IMG/VR virus record: IMGVR_UViG_3300025168_000162
Span: 1 to 45,002 of that record
Length of the DNA stretch: 45,002 nucleotides
Direction: 5' to 3' (one strand)
Origin: a virus
Shown here: positions 35,724 through 42,874 of the stretch, piece after piece
Layout of the letters: each line of letters starts with the position of its first letter
Numbering within the stretch: position 1 is the first letter of the stretch
Position numbers and translations under genes: made by a program
Notes under the pieces: model-generated
What the model was told of the DNA's origin: nothing
The model's database searches: none
Seen by the model: only the letters and a program-made list of their open reading frames with translations

Positions 35724-37402
35724 GCGATTGTTATAGACTGTCCAGCTACTGCTCTTACCGAGTCATACGCATTGCTTGCATCCACAGTTACTACAATTAA
35801 CGTGTCACCTGCTTCTGCTTCTGCGGGTATTGTCATTGTGAAGCTATCACCAGAAAAAGTTGCGGTGAGTGGTGTATAACTAAACCCAACACCTACGGCA
35901 TTCACAGTGCTATTTCCCCTATCCGGCATCATGGTCCATCCAGCAAATGTTCCGGTTATTGTATCTCCCGGAGAGGGTGACGTATCGTTAAACGAAAACG
36001 AATCGAATGTTGGACCAAATCCCCGCTTCTGTATTAAAGTGGAACCAATTGGATAATATTTGTTCGGGTCACCAGTTCTACCAAATATATTTTCGGAGTA
36101 AACAGATACGTTCATCGAAGCTCCAGAAACTCCATCTGGAATATTCAACCCCATTGTTGATATGGATGATGCAAGCACGGAACCACTAATTCCAGCATTA
36201 TTTAGAGTTGGTCCAAATACAATATTGGTAAACAATGTCGTGGGAGGAAATGTATCCTCGAATGCGTCATCACAATCAACTTCCCATAAAAGCTGTGTGC
36301 CTTCGTGGAAACTATTATTGGTAAATATGTTACTTATTATAAAATTACCATCAAAATCAAGATCGGGTGGAGCATTACCAGAAATTGCCGCAAATGCTGA
36401 TGTGCTCTTTTTTGTTGTGTCATCTCCACGTATAGCAGTAACCTCACACACTATTTCTTTGGCATTCATACTAGTGGATGGTGTGTACTGTTCTTCGGTT
36501 GACATGATCAAAGCATCTTTAACTTTGGTTGCACCGCCAAGATCAGCAGGAGTTAACCATTCTATTTCATATCCACCGTTATCAGCTAAAAGTTGATTTA
36601 ATTCATTCTTTAAACTAATATATCTCCCCACCGTGTTGGACATTATGGGATAATCGCTACCCATCGACACTGGACCAACAAATACCGTTCCATGCACTGG
36701 ATCGTGAATAAACACCGGAGAACCACTGTCTCCGGAAAACGTAAGAGCATTTTTGTATATGTCATCGTCTGGTGAGATTAGTCCGGTGGATAGTCGTATG
36801 TTCCCACTATTTTCAATATATGCAGGTTGAACTTGACCATTTGATGATAGCGTAAACGTTGCTGTTCCTTGTTCAAACAGAGTGTCGCCAGTTTCATCCA
36901 GAATTTTATTATAGATTTTCACATCTGGATCTGTTATTGGTGAGGTCAATTCAAACAAAGCCCAATCACCCCTTTCAAATCCAGCACCCAGTTCAGCAAT
37001 TACGTTCGGATTGAATTCCTGTGTAACAAGTTCTCCATTCTTTTTGAAGAATCCCATAACATTAGTACCGAAACCGTATTGGCTACTGAAATATCCTGCA
37101 AGGTGGCCAGCAGTTACGAAATGTTTTGGTGATATTAAAGCACCGGGCCAGATTATTGAATTATATTGTGATATAGAGGTGACATCTCTTACGAGTCCGG
37201 GGGGATACTCACCAGTATAAATGCTACCATATCTTCTATTTCTTACGCTGCATCCAGATAAGTCTAAAAATGAAAAGTCACAATCAGGATTTATTCCAGT
37301 GCATGTAGCGAAAAATCCAGAATCGGCTTCCGTTGGGGTTCCGTTGAAGTCCCCATACGTATAGTAATCTAATCTTGATGTGTCAGGCATTAAAAATAAC
37401 AT
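35720..37402 (-). CDS. Trypsin-like serine protease fused to beta-sandwich domains
   Basis: The protein (560 residues from the ATG at 37402) carries a complete chymotrypsin-fold triad: His100 in FVTAGHLAG, Asp146 in GDWALFEL and Ser227 in FSGDSGSPVFI. The protease domain covers about residues 50-300; the rest is beta-rich with Ig-like character and no membrane segment. The ATG at 37402 is preceded by TAAGGTC, which also contains the stop of the preceding gene; a longer frame from 37453 would overlap that gene and lacks a ribosome binding site. No signal peptide is evident, so it is probably a virion or lysis-stage protein. Target unknown. Confidence 0.72.
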   Translation of the reverse strand: MLFLMPDTSRLDYYTYGDFNGTPTEADSGFFATCTGINPDCDFSFLDLSGCSVRNRRYGSIYTGEYPPGLVRDVTSISQYNSIIWPGALISPKHFVTAGHLAGYFSSQYGFGTNVMGFFKKNGELVTQEFNPNVIAELGAGFERGDWALFELTSPITDPDVKIYNKILDETGDTLFEQGTATFTLSSNGQVQPAYIENSGNIRLSTGLISPDDDIYKNALTFSGDSGSPVFIHDPVHGTVFVGPVSMGSDYPIMSNTVGRYISLKNELNQLLADNGGYEIEWLTPADLGGATKVKDALIMSTEEQYTPSTSMNAKEIVCEVTAIRGDDTTKKSTSAFAAISGNAPPDLDFDGNFIISNIFTNNSFHEGTQLLWEVDCDDAFEDTFPPTTLFTNIVFGPTLNNAGISGSVLASSISTMGLNIPDGVSGASMNVSVYSENIFGRTGDPNKYYPIGSTLIQKRGFGPTFDSFSFNDTSPSPGDTITGTFAGWTMMPDRGNSTVNAVGVGFSYTPLTATFSGDSFTMTIPAEAEAGDTLIVVTVDASNAYDSVRAVAGQSITIA

Positions 37403-37410
37403 AGTTGACC

Positions 37411-37947
37411 TTACGTGGTGATGTTTGGATTGACCGCCCCAGTATACGACCATTTAAATGATAATGTTGCACTTACACCACCACACATAACTACTGTTGG
37501 AACTATAGTTTCTGTTCCATCAGCACTTGGCACTGGTGGGCTGAGTGTTATGTTGCATATTGAAAATCCACTAGAACCACTATCATAATCATATATTGCA
37601 TCACCAAGAGCAACTAGTGTTGAATATTTGTGATACTCCTGAACAGACAGTTCTTCCAATGTATCAATATTGATAAATTTATTTTTCTTGGAATCAAAAA
37701 CCCATCGGCTTCCATTGCGTAGAGTAATTATGTTTGATGGTAACTCGACTTCGGGACGTTCAGCTTCTCGTTCCCTATACGAAAGCTGTTGCTCTAGCAG
37801 AACCTGTTGTTTCTCTATATTTTCCCTATAGAACTTGGTAGAATTTTCTATAGATTCCTGTGTTCTAGTAGATCGAACTAGGTGATTTGGTAAAATAGGA
37901 GAAGCGCCCAGTTTTTTTGCAAAATTATTTACAGATCGTTTTGACAT
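37411..37947 (-). CDS. Hypothetical protein upstream of the protease
   Basis: The 178 residues have a basic, helical N-terminus (RSVNNFAKKLGASPIL, then a coiled-coil-like ENIEKQQVLLEQQLSYRERE) and a beta-rich C-terminal half (VVMCGGVSATLSFKWSYTGA). It ends eight bases before the protease ATG and begins three bases after the preceding stop, so it belongs to the same operon. No family recognised; a linker or chaperone for the protease protein is possible. Confidence 0.55.
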   Translation of the reverse strand: MSKRSVNNFAKKLGASPILPNHLVRSTRTQESIENSTKFYRENIEKQQVLLEQQLSYREREAERPEVELPSNIITLRNGSRWVFDSKKNKFINIDTLEELSVQEYHKYSTLVALGDAIYDYDSGSSGFSICNITLSPPVPSADGTETIVPTVVMCGGVSATLSFKWSYTGAVNPNITT

Positions 37948-37950
37948 ATA

Positions 37951-38241
37951 TCATATGTATTTCACTATAAAATTACCATTAAAGAAGAAGACTGATGCCT
38001 CGATTCCTCTGGATCTGAGATCTTCTTCTATGAGCATTCTGATTGCATCGATTATATCATTTTCAGATTCGACATATCCCGCACTATCAGTTTTGTTTCT
38101 CTGACATCTACCAAGTCCAAAATATGGTGCGTCTGTAAACTGTGGTACAGTACGAAAAATATCATCTACGGGATAGATGACATAATCAGGGGAAGACAAT
38201 TCAGCAACAACAGAAAGGATTATAGTTGATAATATATTCAT
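37951..38241 (-). CDS. Small hypothetical protein, first gene of the protease operon
   Basis: The 96-residue protein starts MNILSTIILSVVAELSSPDY, with a short hydrophobic stretch, and ends VFFFNGNFIVKYI. The middle contains DIIDAIRMLIEEDLRSRGIE, similar in feel to small tail-associated proteins. Two ATGs are adjacent (38244 and 38241); the second has better spacing from GGAGA. A late promoter directly precedes it. Function unknown. Confidence 0.6.
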   Translation of the reverse strand: MNILSTIILSVVAELSSPDYVIYPVDDIFRTVPQFTDAPYFGLGRCQRNKTDSAGYVESENDIIDAIRMLIEEDLRSRGIEASVFFFNGNFIVKYI

Positions 38242-38254
38242 CATTTCTCCTCTG

Positions 38255-38262
38255 TATTTATA
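38255..38262 (-). promoter_or_regulatory. Late promoter TATAAATA between tRNA-Leu and the protease operon
   Basis: An exact TATAAATA lies one base beyond the 3' end of tRNA-Leu and about 13 bases before the first gene of the protease operon. The predicted start near 38249 leaves a very short leader that keeps only part of the GAGGAGAA ribosome binding site. Confidence 0.6.
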
Positions 38263-38263
38263 A

Positions 38264-38337
38264 TAGCTCCGGTGGGATTCGAACCCACACTGTACGGATT
38301 TTAAGTCCGTTGCCTCTGCCTATTGGGCTACGGAGCC
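38264..38337 (-). tRNA. tRNA-Leu (anticodon UAA) with short variable loop
   Basis: The minus strand folds into a 74-nt cloverleaf: acceptor GGCTCCG/CGGAGCT with one G-U, anticodon stem ACGGA/TCCGT with loop CTTAAAA (anticodon UAA), and T arm GTGGG-TTCGAAT-CCCAC, discriminator A. No CCA is encoded. Bacterial Leu tRNAs normally have a long variable arm; here only about five bases (ACAGT) separate the anticodon and T stems. The D stem has three good pairs and one mismatch. It would help read UUA, frequent in this AT-rich genome. Confidence 0.85.
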
Positions 38338-38345
38338 ATGCGTAT

Positions 38346-38373
38346 ATTATAACACAGAACTCCGTAAAGTCAA
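38346..38373 (-). promoter_or_regulatory. Near-consensus sigma70 promoter of tRNA-Leu
   Basis: The minus strand reads TTGACT (38368-38373), 16 bases, then TATAAT (38346-38351), ending eight bases before the tRNA-Leu 5' end. This is a strong host-type promoter placed directly after the stop of the preceding gene, so the tRNA can be made early, independent of gp55. Confidence 0.72.
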
Positions 38374-38374
38374 G

Positions 38375-38581
38375 TCACTCTGAGAGAAACTCACCATCAT
38401 ATTCTACAGCATCCTGAATAAACGAACTGAGCGCATCAGCGAATGCCCATCCCCTGCTACCATTTTCGTACTTAAGTTCAACAAGTTGTTTGTCATCTTT
38501 ATCAACTTTTGTCGCGACAACTGTTGCTTTTTTCTTTGTAGGAATATGTACGACTTCTTCCATTAACATGAACTGTTTCAT
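38375..38581 (-). CDS. Small beta-rich hypothetical protein (68 aa)
   Basis: MKQFMLMEEVVHIPTKKKAT starts a 68-residue protein whose pattern (VVATKVDKDDKQLVELKYEN, then GSRGWAFADAL) suggests a small SH3-like barrel. Its ATG overlaps the TGA that ends the second copy of the duplicated deaminase tail (TGATG). In the ancestor it was probably coupled directly to the deaminase gene. Function unknown. Confidence 0.6.
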   Translation of the reverse strand: MKQFMLMEEVVHIPTKKKATVVATKVDKDDKQLVELKYENGSRGWAFADALSSFIQDAVEYDGEFLSE

Positions 38582-38584
38582 CAG

Positions 38585-38634
38585 TATTCCAACCTTTCGT
38601 ACCCTTCGCGGGTTGTGTAGTATATTTTGTCAAA
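38585..38634. repeat. 50-bp perfect direct repeat, copy A
   Basis: The 50 bases from TATTCCAACC to TTTTGTCAAA are identical to 39450-39499. On the minus strand this copy encodes the last residues of the deaminase (DKIYYTTREGYERLEY) but is detached from the gene, standing between the methyltransferase stop and the 68-residue gene. The coding phase and stop (here TGA) are kept. Confidence 0.97.
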
Positions 38635-38658
38635 AACTCTCCTTCATGATCTATATTA

Positions 38659-39420
38659 TTACGGAACTAACAAAGTATCGTATGACGTATGCGCGATTCC
38701 AGAATAATTTAATTCATTCATGCAAAAGTCTATTAGGCTGAAATCTTTATATTCTATATAATCAGGATAATTCTCACATATCACATCAAACAAATAGCTT
38801 CCGTAATTATCTTTATTTTCATGAAGAATTACTGGTCTATATTTCGCAATTGTTTCTTTCGCTTGGGAAAATATGAAATTTTCAGCCCCTTGGGCATCAC
38901 AATGTATATACCCCAAGTTCTCCATATTCATGCTATCGATAGTAACCAATTCTATTTGTTCTCCGCCGCTTCCTAACGACAACCCTCCAAAATTACACGG
39001 AACATCCTTCTCTTCATTTAGTCTTTTCTGTACATTACCACGAGTGCAGTCTAATGTGTTATCGTTCATGTAACCAAAGCCATTATAACAAAAAACACCC
39101 TTATTGTGGGGAATTATTTTATTGGTTAAGTTGTTTTGTTCAATATTTCTTACTAGTAATGAAAACATTGCGCTCTGGGGTTCATACACATTAATCGTCT
39201 GCCCTTCATTTAAAAAAGAAGCGTATACGAGAGAGCTTGTTCCACAATGCCCTCCTATTTCTAAAACATTTTTATTGGGGTCTACATATTCACTGCCAAC
39301 GGTTATTTCCAGAGCTGAAAAGTTTGGATGATTAGGATCAAACATTTCTTCATTTGTAAGTAAGGAAATTTTTCCATACTTGGTGTCGTAATTTTTTATT
39401 CTGTCTTCTTCGTGAATCAT
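38659..39420 (-). CDS. FkbM-family SAM-dependent methyltransferase
   Basis: The 253 residues show the FkbM fold: motif I VLEIGGHCG at about 52-60, an acidic motif II end NVYEP at about 77-81, and the FkbM signature IHCDAQGAENF near 172-182 (family pattern: KxDxEGxE). FkbM enzymes O-methylate sugars or small molecules. The ATG at 39420 is preceded by AAAAAGGATAAT; upstream ATG (39441) or a TTG inside the repeat are less likely. The gene is bracketed by perfect 50-bp repeats and is a recent insertion. It may modify host surface glycans or a virion component. Confidence 0.82.
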   Translation of the reverse strand: MIHEEDRIKNYDTKYGKISLLTNEEMFDPNHPNFSALEITVGSEYVDPNKNVLEIGGHCGTSSLVYASFLNEGQTINVYEPQSAMFSLLVRNIEQNNLTNKIIPHNKGVFCYNGFGYMNDNTLDCTRGNVQKRLNEEKDVPCNFGGLSLGSGGEQIELVTIDSMNMENLGYIHCDAQGAENFIFSQAKETIAKYRPVILHENKDNYGSYLFDVICENYPDYIEYKDFSLIDFCMNELNYSGIAHTSYDTLLVP

Positions 39421-39445
39421 AATATTATCCTTTTTGTTCATAATT

Positions 39446-39814
39446 TTAATATTCCAACCTTTCGTACCCTTCGCGGGTTGTGTAGTATATTTTGTCAAAC
39501 ATCAGTTTGCACCATGGACAACAGAGAGAACAAGGATGAGATAAACGGCTATCCCCAAACCTGTTAAACCTAAAGTTGACCAGTTCAAGATTCTTTCTTT
39601 CTTTGCATCTAAGCAATGCATCCAATTCCGAATGAACCTCATCATATCTATAACCAATTTTCTTTGCTTGTGGGTGTGATTTGAGTTGATTTATGCCAAC
39701 TGCGATAACAGTATTGCGAACTAGAATCAACGAGACATGCTTTTTTTGTCTCGTACTCTGGAGCGCATATGGTAATGCAATTTCAGATAATTTATTAAAT
39801 TTCTTTTGATTCAT
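39446..39814 (-). CDS. Zinc-dependent deaminase-like protein (dCMP/cytidine deaminase family)
   Basis: The 122 residues contain the deaminase zinc and catalytic signature: H61-S-E63 in DEVHSELDALLR and P94-C95-S-L-C98 in SHPCSLCCPWC. It is shorter than T4 dCMP deaminase (193) and lacks its extra zinc insertion. The last 17 codons lie in repeat copy B. The gene starts seven bases after the 3' end of tRNA-Arg, with no evident ribosome binding site. Substrate uncertain: dCMP, cytidine or a modified pyrimidine. Confidence 0.75.
   Translation of the reverse strand: MNQKKFNKLSEIALPYALQSTRQKKHVSLILVRNTVIAVGINQLKSHPQAKKIGYRYDEVHSELDALLRCKERKNLELVNFRFNRFGDSRLSHPCSLCCPWCKLMFDKIYYTTREGYERLEY
39450..39499. 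repeat. 50-bp perfect direct repeat, copy B (deaminase 3' end)
   Basis: This is identical to 38585-38634, offset 865 bases. This copy is part of the intact deaminase gene, whose stop is TAA just beyond the repeat. The 865-base unit (methyltransferase plus one repeat) is a discrete insertion or duplication product. Confidence 0.97.
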
Positions 39815-39821
39815 AATATAA

Positions 39822-39895
39822 CACGGGCGGAAAGACTTGAACTTTCGACCTGCGGATTAGAAGTCCGCTGCTCTATCCAACTGAGCTACGCCCGC
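39822..39895 (-). tRNA. tRNA-Arg (anticodon UCU)
   Basis: The minus strand gives a 74-nt cloverleaf: acceptor GCGGGCG/CGCCCGT with a terminal G-U pair, D arm GCTC-AGTTGGATA-GAGC, anticodon stem GCGGA/TCCGC with loop CTTCTAA (anticodon UCU), T arm GAAAG-TTCAAGT-CTTTC, discriminator G, no encoded CCA. It reads AGA/AGG, the Arg codons favoured by an AT-rich phage. It precedes the deaminase gene. Confidence 0.93.
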
Positions 39896-39901
39896 AGAAA
39901 A

Positions 39902-40039
39902 CTAACGAATTTTCTTTCCATTACCGGACTTCGCAGTTCTAGCGGGGGCATTTCCCTTTTTCTTTTTGGAGGTTCGAGGACTCCCGACCTTTACCATGTT
40001 ATTGACGTGCTTGGAATATTGAGCGGAATTCTTAGCCAT
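39902..40039 (-). CDS. Very small basic protein (45 aa)
   Basis: This gene encodes 45 residues beginning MAKNSAQYSKHVNNMVKVGS and ending GNGKKIR, rich in Lys and Arg, probably nucleic-acid-interacting. TGGAG stands nine bases before the ATG, and it ends six bases before the tRNA-Arg 5' end. It follows the Sm-like gene in the same direction. Unrecognised. Confidence 0.55.
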   Translation of the reverse strand: MAKNSAQYSKHVNNMVKVGSPRTSKKKKGNAPARTAKSGNGKKIR

Positions 40040-40055
40040 AATATAAACTCCAAAG

Positions 40056-40358
40056 TTAAGTACTGAGTGTCAGACTTGGTGCTGCAATCTTCTTGTCTGG
40101 GACAACGAGTCCATTACCAAGATTTTCATTGTATTGGTTCATGAGTTCAGTTTGTGGCTTAACTGCAAACATAACAAACCTATTATCAAGTTCGATGTCC
40201 TTGTAATCAGCATACGGCATCCAACCCATCATACCAAGCTGACCACCTTGCATTGGAATCAACACAGCAGGAGTCTTCATCTTCGTGGTTTTTCCATCAG
40301 TTTCGTGCTTACAAATAATCTCTTCACCACTACTTAGTCTTACGATTCTTACTTCCAT
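40056..40358 (-). CDS. Short Sm-like 'SGEEI' protein (100 aa)
   Basis: MEVRIVRLSSGEEIICKHET starts a 100-residue Sm-like protein with two short strand groups (TPAVLIPMQGGQ and ELDNRFVMFAV) and a C-terminal TELMNQYNENLGNG. It is the short form of the phage SGEEI family; the longer paralogue is at 3339-4022 and has an acidic extension. RNA binding is inferred from the Sm-like pattern. It overlaps the preceding small basic gene by 29 bases. Confidence 0.7.
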   Translation of the reverse strand: MEVRIVRLSSGEEIICKHETDGKTTKMKTPAVLIPMQGGQLGMMGWMPYADYKDIELDNRFVMFAVKPQTELMNQYNENLGNGLVVPDKKIAAPSLTLST

Positions 40359-40470
40359 TTTTTTTACTCACTTTCTTTTTTGCGAAAATTTTATCATAAT
40401 TTTCTTGATATTGTTTAAAATCAGAAATTCTACTCTTATCACCCTTACCAGAAGAATGTTTACCACCCAC
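40330..40470 (-). CDS. Very small basic protein (46 aa), GTG start
   Basis: This gene encodes 46 residues beginning (M)GGKHSSGKGDKSRISDFKQY and ending with the basic KKKVSKKNGSKNRKTK. It starts with GTG, preceded by GGAGATAATC. It overlaps the Sm-like gene start by 29 bases in another frame, so confidence depends on the ribosome binding site and composition. Unrecognised. Confidence 0.5.
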   Translation of the reverse strand: MGGKHSSGKGDKSRISDFKQYQENYDKIFAKKKVSKKNGSKNRKTK

Positions 40471-40472
40471 GA

Positions 40473-40670
40473 TTATCTCCAAAATAAAATATAGTCATAC
40501 CACTTCATAGGAATGTCTTCTAGATTCTTATCCGCACGAGATATGGCTCGTTTTACTTCTTTCTCGGTTAACAGTATATCACATTCCTCATCATGATACA
40601 AGACTGTAGTATGATAATAATGATCTGCTTCTCTTTGGCTTTTTTTATAAGTATTAAAAATACGTCCCAT
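40473..40670 (-). CDS. Small hypothetical protein (65 aa)
   Basis: MGRIFNTYKKSQREADHYYH starts a 65-residue charged protein containing DEECDILLTEKEVKRAISRA and ending DYILFWR. AGGAGAATTCA precedes the ATG, a strong ribosome binding site. It is the first gene of a run of very small genes (46 aa, Sm-like, 45 aa) leading to tRNA-Arg. No family recognised. Confidence 0.6.
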   Translation of the reverse strand: MGRIFNTYKKSQREADHYYHTTVLYHDEECDILLTEKEVKRAISRADKNLEDIPMKWYDYILFWR

Positions 40671-40696
40671 TGAATTCTCCTATCAGTGTATATATG

Positions 40697-40725
40697 AAAA
40701 CTCCTGCGATTAACACAGGAGTTTT
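40697..40725 (-). terminator. Terminator after the 664-residue adhesin gene
   Basis: AAAACTCCTG / CAGGAGTTTT arms (40697-40706 and 40716-40725) with a nine-base loop form a ten-pair hairpin 24 bases after the adhesin stop. The T tract on the minus strand is only four Ts, so it may be moderate in strength. Confidence 0.65.
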
Positions 40726-40748
40726 CTGATATTAAGTTATGTTCACTA

Positions 40749-42743
40749 TTAGGATTTAAATCCTCTTGGGGGGATTGGTGTACCCGGCTTAGTGAAGGCG
40801 TCATCAGCACCAGTATTGCCGAATGAGAATGAGGCAAGAACATAATGTCCAGTCGAGAATTCTATTCTTGCATCCGGATCAGATATCAACATTCCTTCTG
40901 CTGTTGCAGCAAAGTCATCACCAATCTTGAATCCTTGGTATGATGGATTGAATTCACTTCTTGCTCGGAGAACACCCCTACCAGAGATTGATCCATCGAC
41001 AACCGTAATTGGTCTGTCTGATATATTGGGTCCAACGAACACTGTTCCTGCACCAATATTTAGATTTGAAATTGTCAACCCACTATTGAGTGCAATCTGA
41101 GTGTTTAATGTAGTACCAGATATTGATTCATTTGCATTATAGGACTTCATATCAATGGTTCCATACAAGTATCTGTCCGAGAACGATGGAGGACGTGTAA
41201 TATCAATATGTCCTTGATATACTCCACCCTTGGGGTGTTCCTTTTCTGGGTGAACATTGAGCGTAGTTGCAGAACCCTCGATTCGAACTGTGCCGTGTCT
41301 AAACGCATCAATCTCAACTTGTTCAATATTTCCACTTGCGCGAATGAATGTTATTGGTCTACTACCAGAAACATCGTCATCGACTAAGAAAGTATCAGAT
41401 TGTGCATCATATTCCCGAGAATGCTGGTATGTACCACCAGAAATAACCACCGAGTTAGTTAGTTCTGTATCAAGAATATAACTAGACGTTCTTGGGGGTC
41501 CGATGTAATCCATTGTTTGTCTATCGTAAATTAACTGATTAATCGAGCCACGTTTGTAATTGAACTGAGACGCACCAAGAATAAATGCTCTTGTAAGCGT
41601 AGTATCAACAAAGTGAATCGGTCCATCACCATTTGTAATCAGATTATTTGTCTTGATAATAAGTGCATTTTCTGTTGGATTATCAGTACCTCCAGAAAAT
41701 TCTGCACTATTACCAGCAGTGATTGCTGATGCAATTTGGGGATTTGCAGAAAGTCCACCGCTTACTCCTGCTGCCCGACCAACCAATGATCCAGTAAGTT
41801 TTGTATTTCCAGCAGATCCCGGATGTACCTGTGTCAACCTGAACGTATTAACACCATGATATGCAGTTGCTCCTGTAGCAAGTCCATTTGCGAAGTTACT
41901 TATAGTACTCTTCAAATGTCCTGCTGTTATTGCCTTCTGGAAGGCATTAAACAGTGCGCGACTTGCATAGGTGTTTCCGGCGGTTAGACCATGTGCAGTA
42001 ATACCGTTAGCACGAGCACCGGCAATTTCGTAATCTGTACCTATGATGTAATATCCTGTTCTACCATAAACATCACCAGCAGTTCCTATAGTACCGGCTG
42101 TTGTTCCGAAATTATAAGAAGTATTACCTGCAAATTTAACTAGTGTTCCGTCCCAGTTCTTTATCGTAAGTGTTCCTGTTGATCCACAGATTCCTTGTAG
42201 ACCTGCAAGATCAATGCTGGCAGAAAGACCCATAAAGACCTGACCAAAGGTTGCTCCAAACTCATTACCCAATGCAAAACTTGCTCCACGAACCTGTGAA
42301 TAGTCTTTATCAACCTGTACCAATTCCAAGTTTCCCTGAAGCTGAGTGTCTGTACCAGTACCATTATCCCAAGTTCCTCCCTTATTGAACGTACCACCAG
42401 CACCAGTCCGTGGTCCAGTAATACCACCAAACAAGCATTCCGATGTTGGATAAAACCCGTCAATTCCGGGTTGATCAGGACGTAGTTGTTCGAAGTAAAC
42501 ACTATCACCTTCATGGGGAACACGAGGAGCATCATCGAAGTAATACCCCTGAGTATATCCACCTTCAGAGAAACTATCATCACCAGTATAACCGAAATAC
42601 TTCACAAACCAGTTACCAACTTCAGCCCAATCATAGCCAGTATTTCCATGAAAAGTATTACCTCTTCTGTATCGGTAATTAGTATTTGGACCTAATGGTT
42701 TATATCCTGCCCAATAGAAGTTGCCTGCGGTTAAAGTTGCCAT
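40749..42743 (-). CDS. Large beta-rich virion adhesin or tail-fibre protein
   Basis: The 664-residue protein starts MATLTAGNFYWAGYKPLGPN and contains the NW...RVPHEGDSVYF pattern seen in phage fibre and adhesin N-termini (AEVGNWFVKYFGY, then DAPRVPHEGDSVYFEQL). The long middle and C-terminal regions are Gly/Thr/Asn/Ser-rich strands consistent with a beta-solenoid or trimeric fibre. It has a dedicated late promoter and terminator, so it is a single-gene unit. Host-binding role inferred. Confidence 0.7.
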   Translation of the reverse strand: MATLTAGNFYWAGYKPLGPNTNYRYRRGNTFHGNTGYDWAEVGNWFVKYFGYTGDDSFSEGGYTQGYYFDDAPRVPHEGDSVYFEQLRPDQPGIDGFYPTSECLFGGITGPRTGAGGTFNKGGTWDNGTGTDTQLQGNLELVQVDKDYSQVRGASFALGNEFGATFGQVFMGLSASIDLAGLQGICGSTGTLTIKNWDGTLVKFAGNTSYNFGTTAGTIGTAGDVYGRTGYYIIGTDYEIAGARANGITAHGLTAGNTYASRALFNAFQKAITAGHLKSTISNFANGLATGATAYHGVNTFRLTQVHPGSAGNTKLTGSLVGRAAGVSGGLSANPQIASAITAGNSAEFSGGTDNPTENALIIKTNNLITNGDGPIHFVDTTLTRAFILGASQFNYKRGSINQLIYDRQTMDYIGPPRTSSYILDTELTNSVVISGGTYQHSREYDAQSDTFLVDDDVSGSRPITFIRASGNIEQVEIDAFRHGTVRIEGSATTLNVHPEKEHPKGGVYQGHIDITRPPSFSDRYLYGTIDMKSYNANESISGTTLNTQIALNSGLTISNLNIGAGTVFVGPNISDRPITVVDGSISGRGVLRARSEFNPSYQGFKIGDDFAATAEGMLISDPDARIEFSTGHYVLASFSFGNTGADDAFTKPGTPIPPRGFKS

Positions 42744-42787
42744 TACTGGTATCCTTGCTCAGTTAAAGGAATGGTTTTTGTCACAAA

Positions 42788-42795
42788 TATTTATA
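42788..42795 (-). promoter_or_regulatory. Late promoter TATAAATA of the adhesin gene
   Basis: An exact TATAAATA stands 44 bases before the ATG at 42743, with a leader containing AAGGAT. It lies just downstream of the tailspike terminator in transcription order, so the adhesin is separately transcribed. Confidence 0.72.
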
Positions 42796-42816
42796 ATTCG
42801 AGTCAGCTTACTCATT

Positions 42817-42853
42817 AAAAAAAGCAACTCCCCATGAAGGAGAGTTGCTTTTT
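42817..42853 (-). terminator. Rho-independent terminator after the tailspike gene
   Basis: GCAACTC / GAGTTGC arms (42824-42830 and 42842-42848), extended by A/T pairs, are followed on the minus strand by seven Ts. It starts 22 bases past the tailspike stop. The A/T flanks could also work in the other direction. Confidence 0.88.
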
Positions 42854-42874
42854 CATATATTTAATTATTAAATT

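Noticed and set aside
37403-37453. Extended protease start at 37453
   Set aside because: It would overlap the preceding gene with no ribosome binding site; AAGGTC precedes the ATG at 37402.
39421-39498. Longer methyltransferase starting with TTG inside repeat copy B
   Set aside because: The extension reads the deaminase tail in another frame; the ATG at 39420 has a good ribosome binding site.
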